Source: DASWIG01 sp965371445 (GTDB lineage: Bacteria; Acidobacteriota; Thermoanaerobaculia; Multivoradales; J023). From it: 5,845 nucleotides of DNA. This document shows positions 5,246 through 5,845 of this stretch, piece by piece. Below the pieces are notes generated by a model. The model ran no database searches and had not been told where the DNA came from. It saw nothing but the letters and a program-made list of their open reading frames with translations. Positions within the stretch are counted from its first letter, which is position 1. Each line of letters starts with the position of its first letter. A program made the translations under genes and the position numbers. The stretch spans positions 1 through 5,845 of the forward strand of contig CBDUYN010000318.1 of the NCBI GenBank assembly GCA_965371445.1. The letters run 5' to 3'.

Positions 5246-5845
5246 TCAAGCCGCCAGCAGCATCTCGACCTCGGCTTCGACGACGGCGTCGACCTCGTCG
5301 TCGCCGGGCTGACGCAGCGGGCCTTCGTCGCTCAAACCCCAGGCGTCGTCGATACGGCGGATGACCGTACGGACGGGCATGCGGAAGGTCAGGACCTTGG
5401 CGGTCATCTCCGTATGTGCTTCCCGCGCCTCCCGTTCCGCCAATTTTCCGGCCATGGCATGTAGCTCGAGAACGCGGACCTCCGGCGTCTTGAGCTCAGC
5501 TTGCTTCAGATCTCGCAGGGCTTCGTCGTAGCGGCGTTGCTTCAACCGGGCTACGACCAAGGCTGTTTTGATGACGCTCCGGTTGGCAGACTTCGCTGTC
5601 GCCAAGCCACGTTCGAAGGCTTCGACGGCTTGCGCGAGCTGGCCCGATTCCAGCCAGATCATGCCGCGCAGGTGAAGGTCGTAGTGATCTCGCTTGCTGA
5701 CCGGTTCTTGTGGGTCCGTCAGGAGAGCCAGTGCCTCGTCGAACTTTCGGCACCGACGCAGGAGGTTGGCGAGGCCGTGCCTCGCGGCACCGTCGTTGGG
5801 CCAGCGGGCCACCGTCTCGCGGTAGATCTTCTCCGCCCCGGAAAG
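5246..5845 (-). CDS. TPR-repeat protein, C-terminal part (cut by window edge)
   Basis: The frame is open to the last base, so the true start lies beyond the right edge. A GTG at 5812 is only an internal Val codon candidate. About 199 residues are visible. They contain roughly three to four tetratricopeptide-like helical pairs: RYxxxxARWPNDGAAR-like then RRCRKFDEALALL; LRGMIWLESGQLAQAVEAFERG; and VARLKQRRYDEALRDLKQAE. These keep the small-residue and aromatic pattern of TPRs. TPRs form a superhelix that binds other proteins. After them comes a charged helical stretch and an acidic tail ending EVEMLLAA before TGA at 5246-5248. No catalytic motif is visible; any effector or enzyme domain would be in the missing N-terminal part. 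It converges on the ATPase gene with a 158-bp gap holding the 42-bp repeat. Function unknown. Confidence 0.75.
   Translation of the reverse strand, partial: LSGAEKIYRETVARWPNDGAARHGLANLLRRCRKFDEALALLTDPQEPVSKRDHYDLHLRGMIWLESGQLAQAVEAFERGLATAKSANRSVIKTALVVARLKQRRYDEALRDLKQAELKTPEVRVLELHAMAGKLAEREAREAHTEMTAKVLTFRMPVRTVIRRIDDAWGLSDEGPLRQPGDDEVDAVVEAEVEMLLAA

Noticed and set aside
5246..5812. TPR gene as complete, starting at the GTG at 5812
   Set aside because: The frame stays open to the window edge and the residues upstream (AEKIYRETV) continue the TPR helix pattern, so the gene is truncated by the window.

Overview
The window is high-GC bacterial DNA with long, mostly GC-ending reading frames. 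Gene content and style would suit a soil or aquatic high-GC lineage such as an acidobacterial or deltaproteobacterial-type genome. That is an impression only, because there is no rRNA or lineage marker here. Four protein genes are supported: a penicillin-binding transpeptidase (minus strand), moaA and an ATPase/PD-(D/E)XK protein (plus strand, apparently one operon), and the C-terminal part of a TPR protein (minus strand, cut by the right edge).

Layout from left to right. Positions 1-533 hold no credible gene. They carry an array of about thirteen units spaced 41 or 42 bp apart. Each unit has a near-palindromic core close to GCGGCGAAnnnTTCGCCGC. Five units form a 208-bp higher-order repeat that is present twice head to tail (93-300 and 301-508). 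The array runs off the left edge. The transpeptidase gene (631-2316) reads leftward toward the array, so any read-through transcript would carry a string of hairpins. A divergent intergenic stretch (2317-2435) separates it from moaA (2436-3458). The ATPase/nuclease-like gene (3480-5087) follows moaA after 21 bp and has its own ribosome binding site. The 158-bp convergent gap (5088-5245) contains a 42-bp tandem repeat of 2.4 copies. Each full copy carries a strong Shine-Dalgarno sequence, a GTG, six sense codons and a stop, with a CACGTG-centred palindrome overlapping the start. The TPR gene enters from the right edge.

How the parts fit. MoaA starts molybdenum cofactor synthesis, but no other cofactor gene is visible, so its pairing with the ATPase/nuclease protein looks positional rather than metabolic. 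The ATPase/PD-(D/E)XK fusion is of unknown function; its architecture recalls NTPase-plus-effector conflict proteins, but nothing in the window proves a defence role. The least explained elements are the two repeat systems: the left palindromic array with its duplicated five-unit block, and the right 42-bp repeat with translation-like signals.
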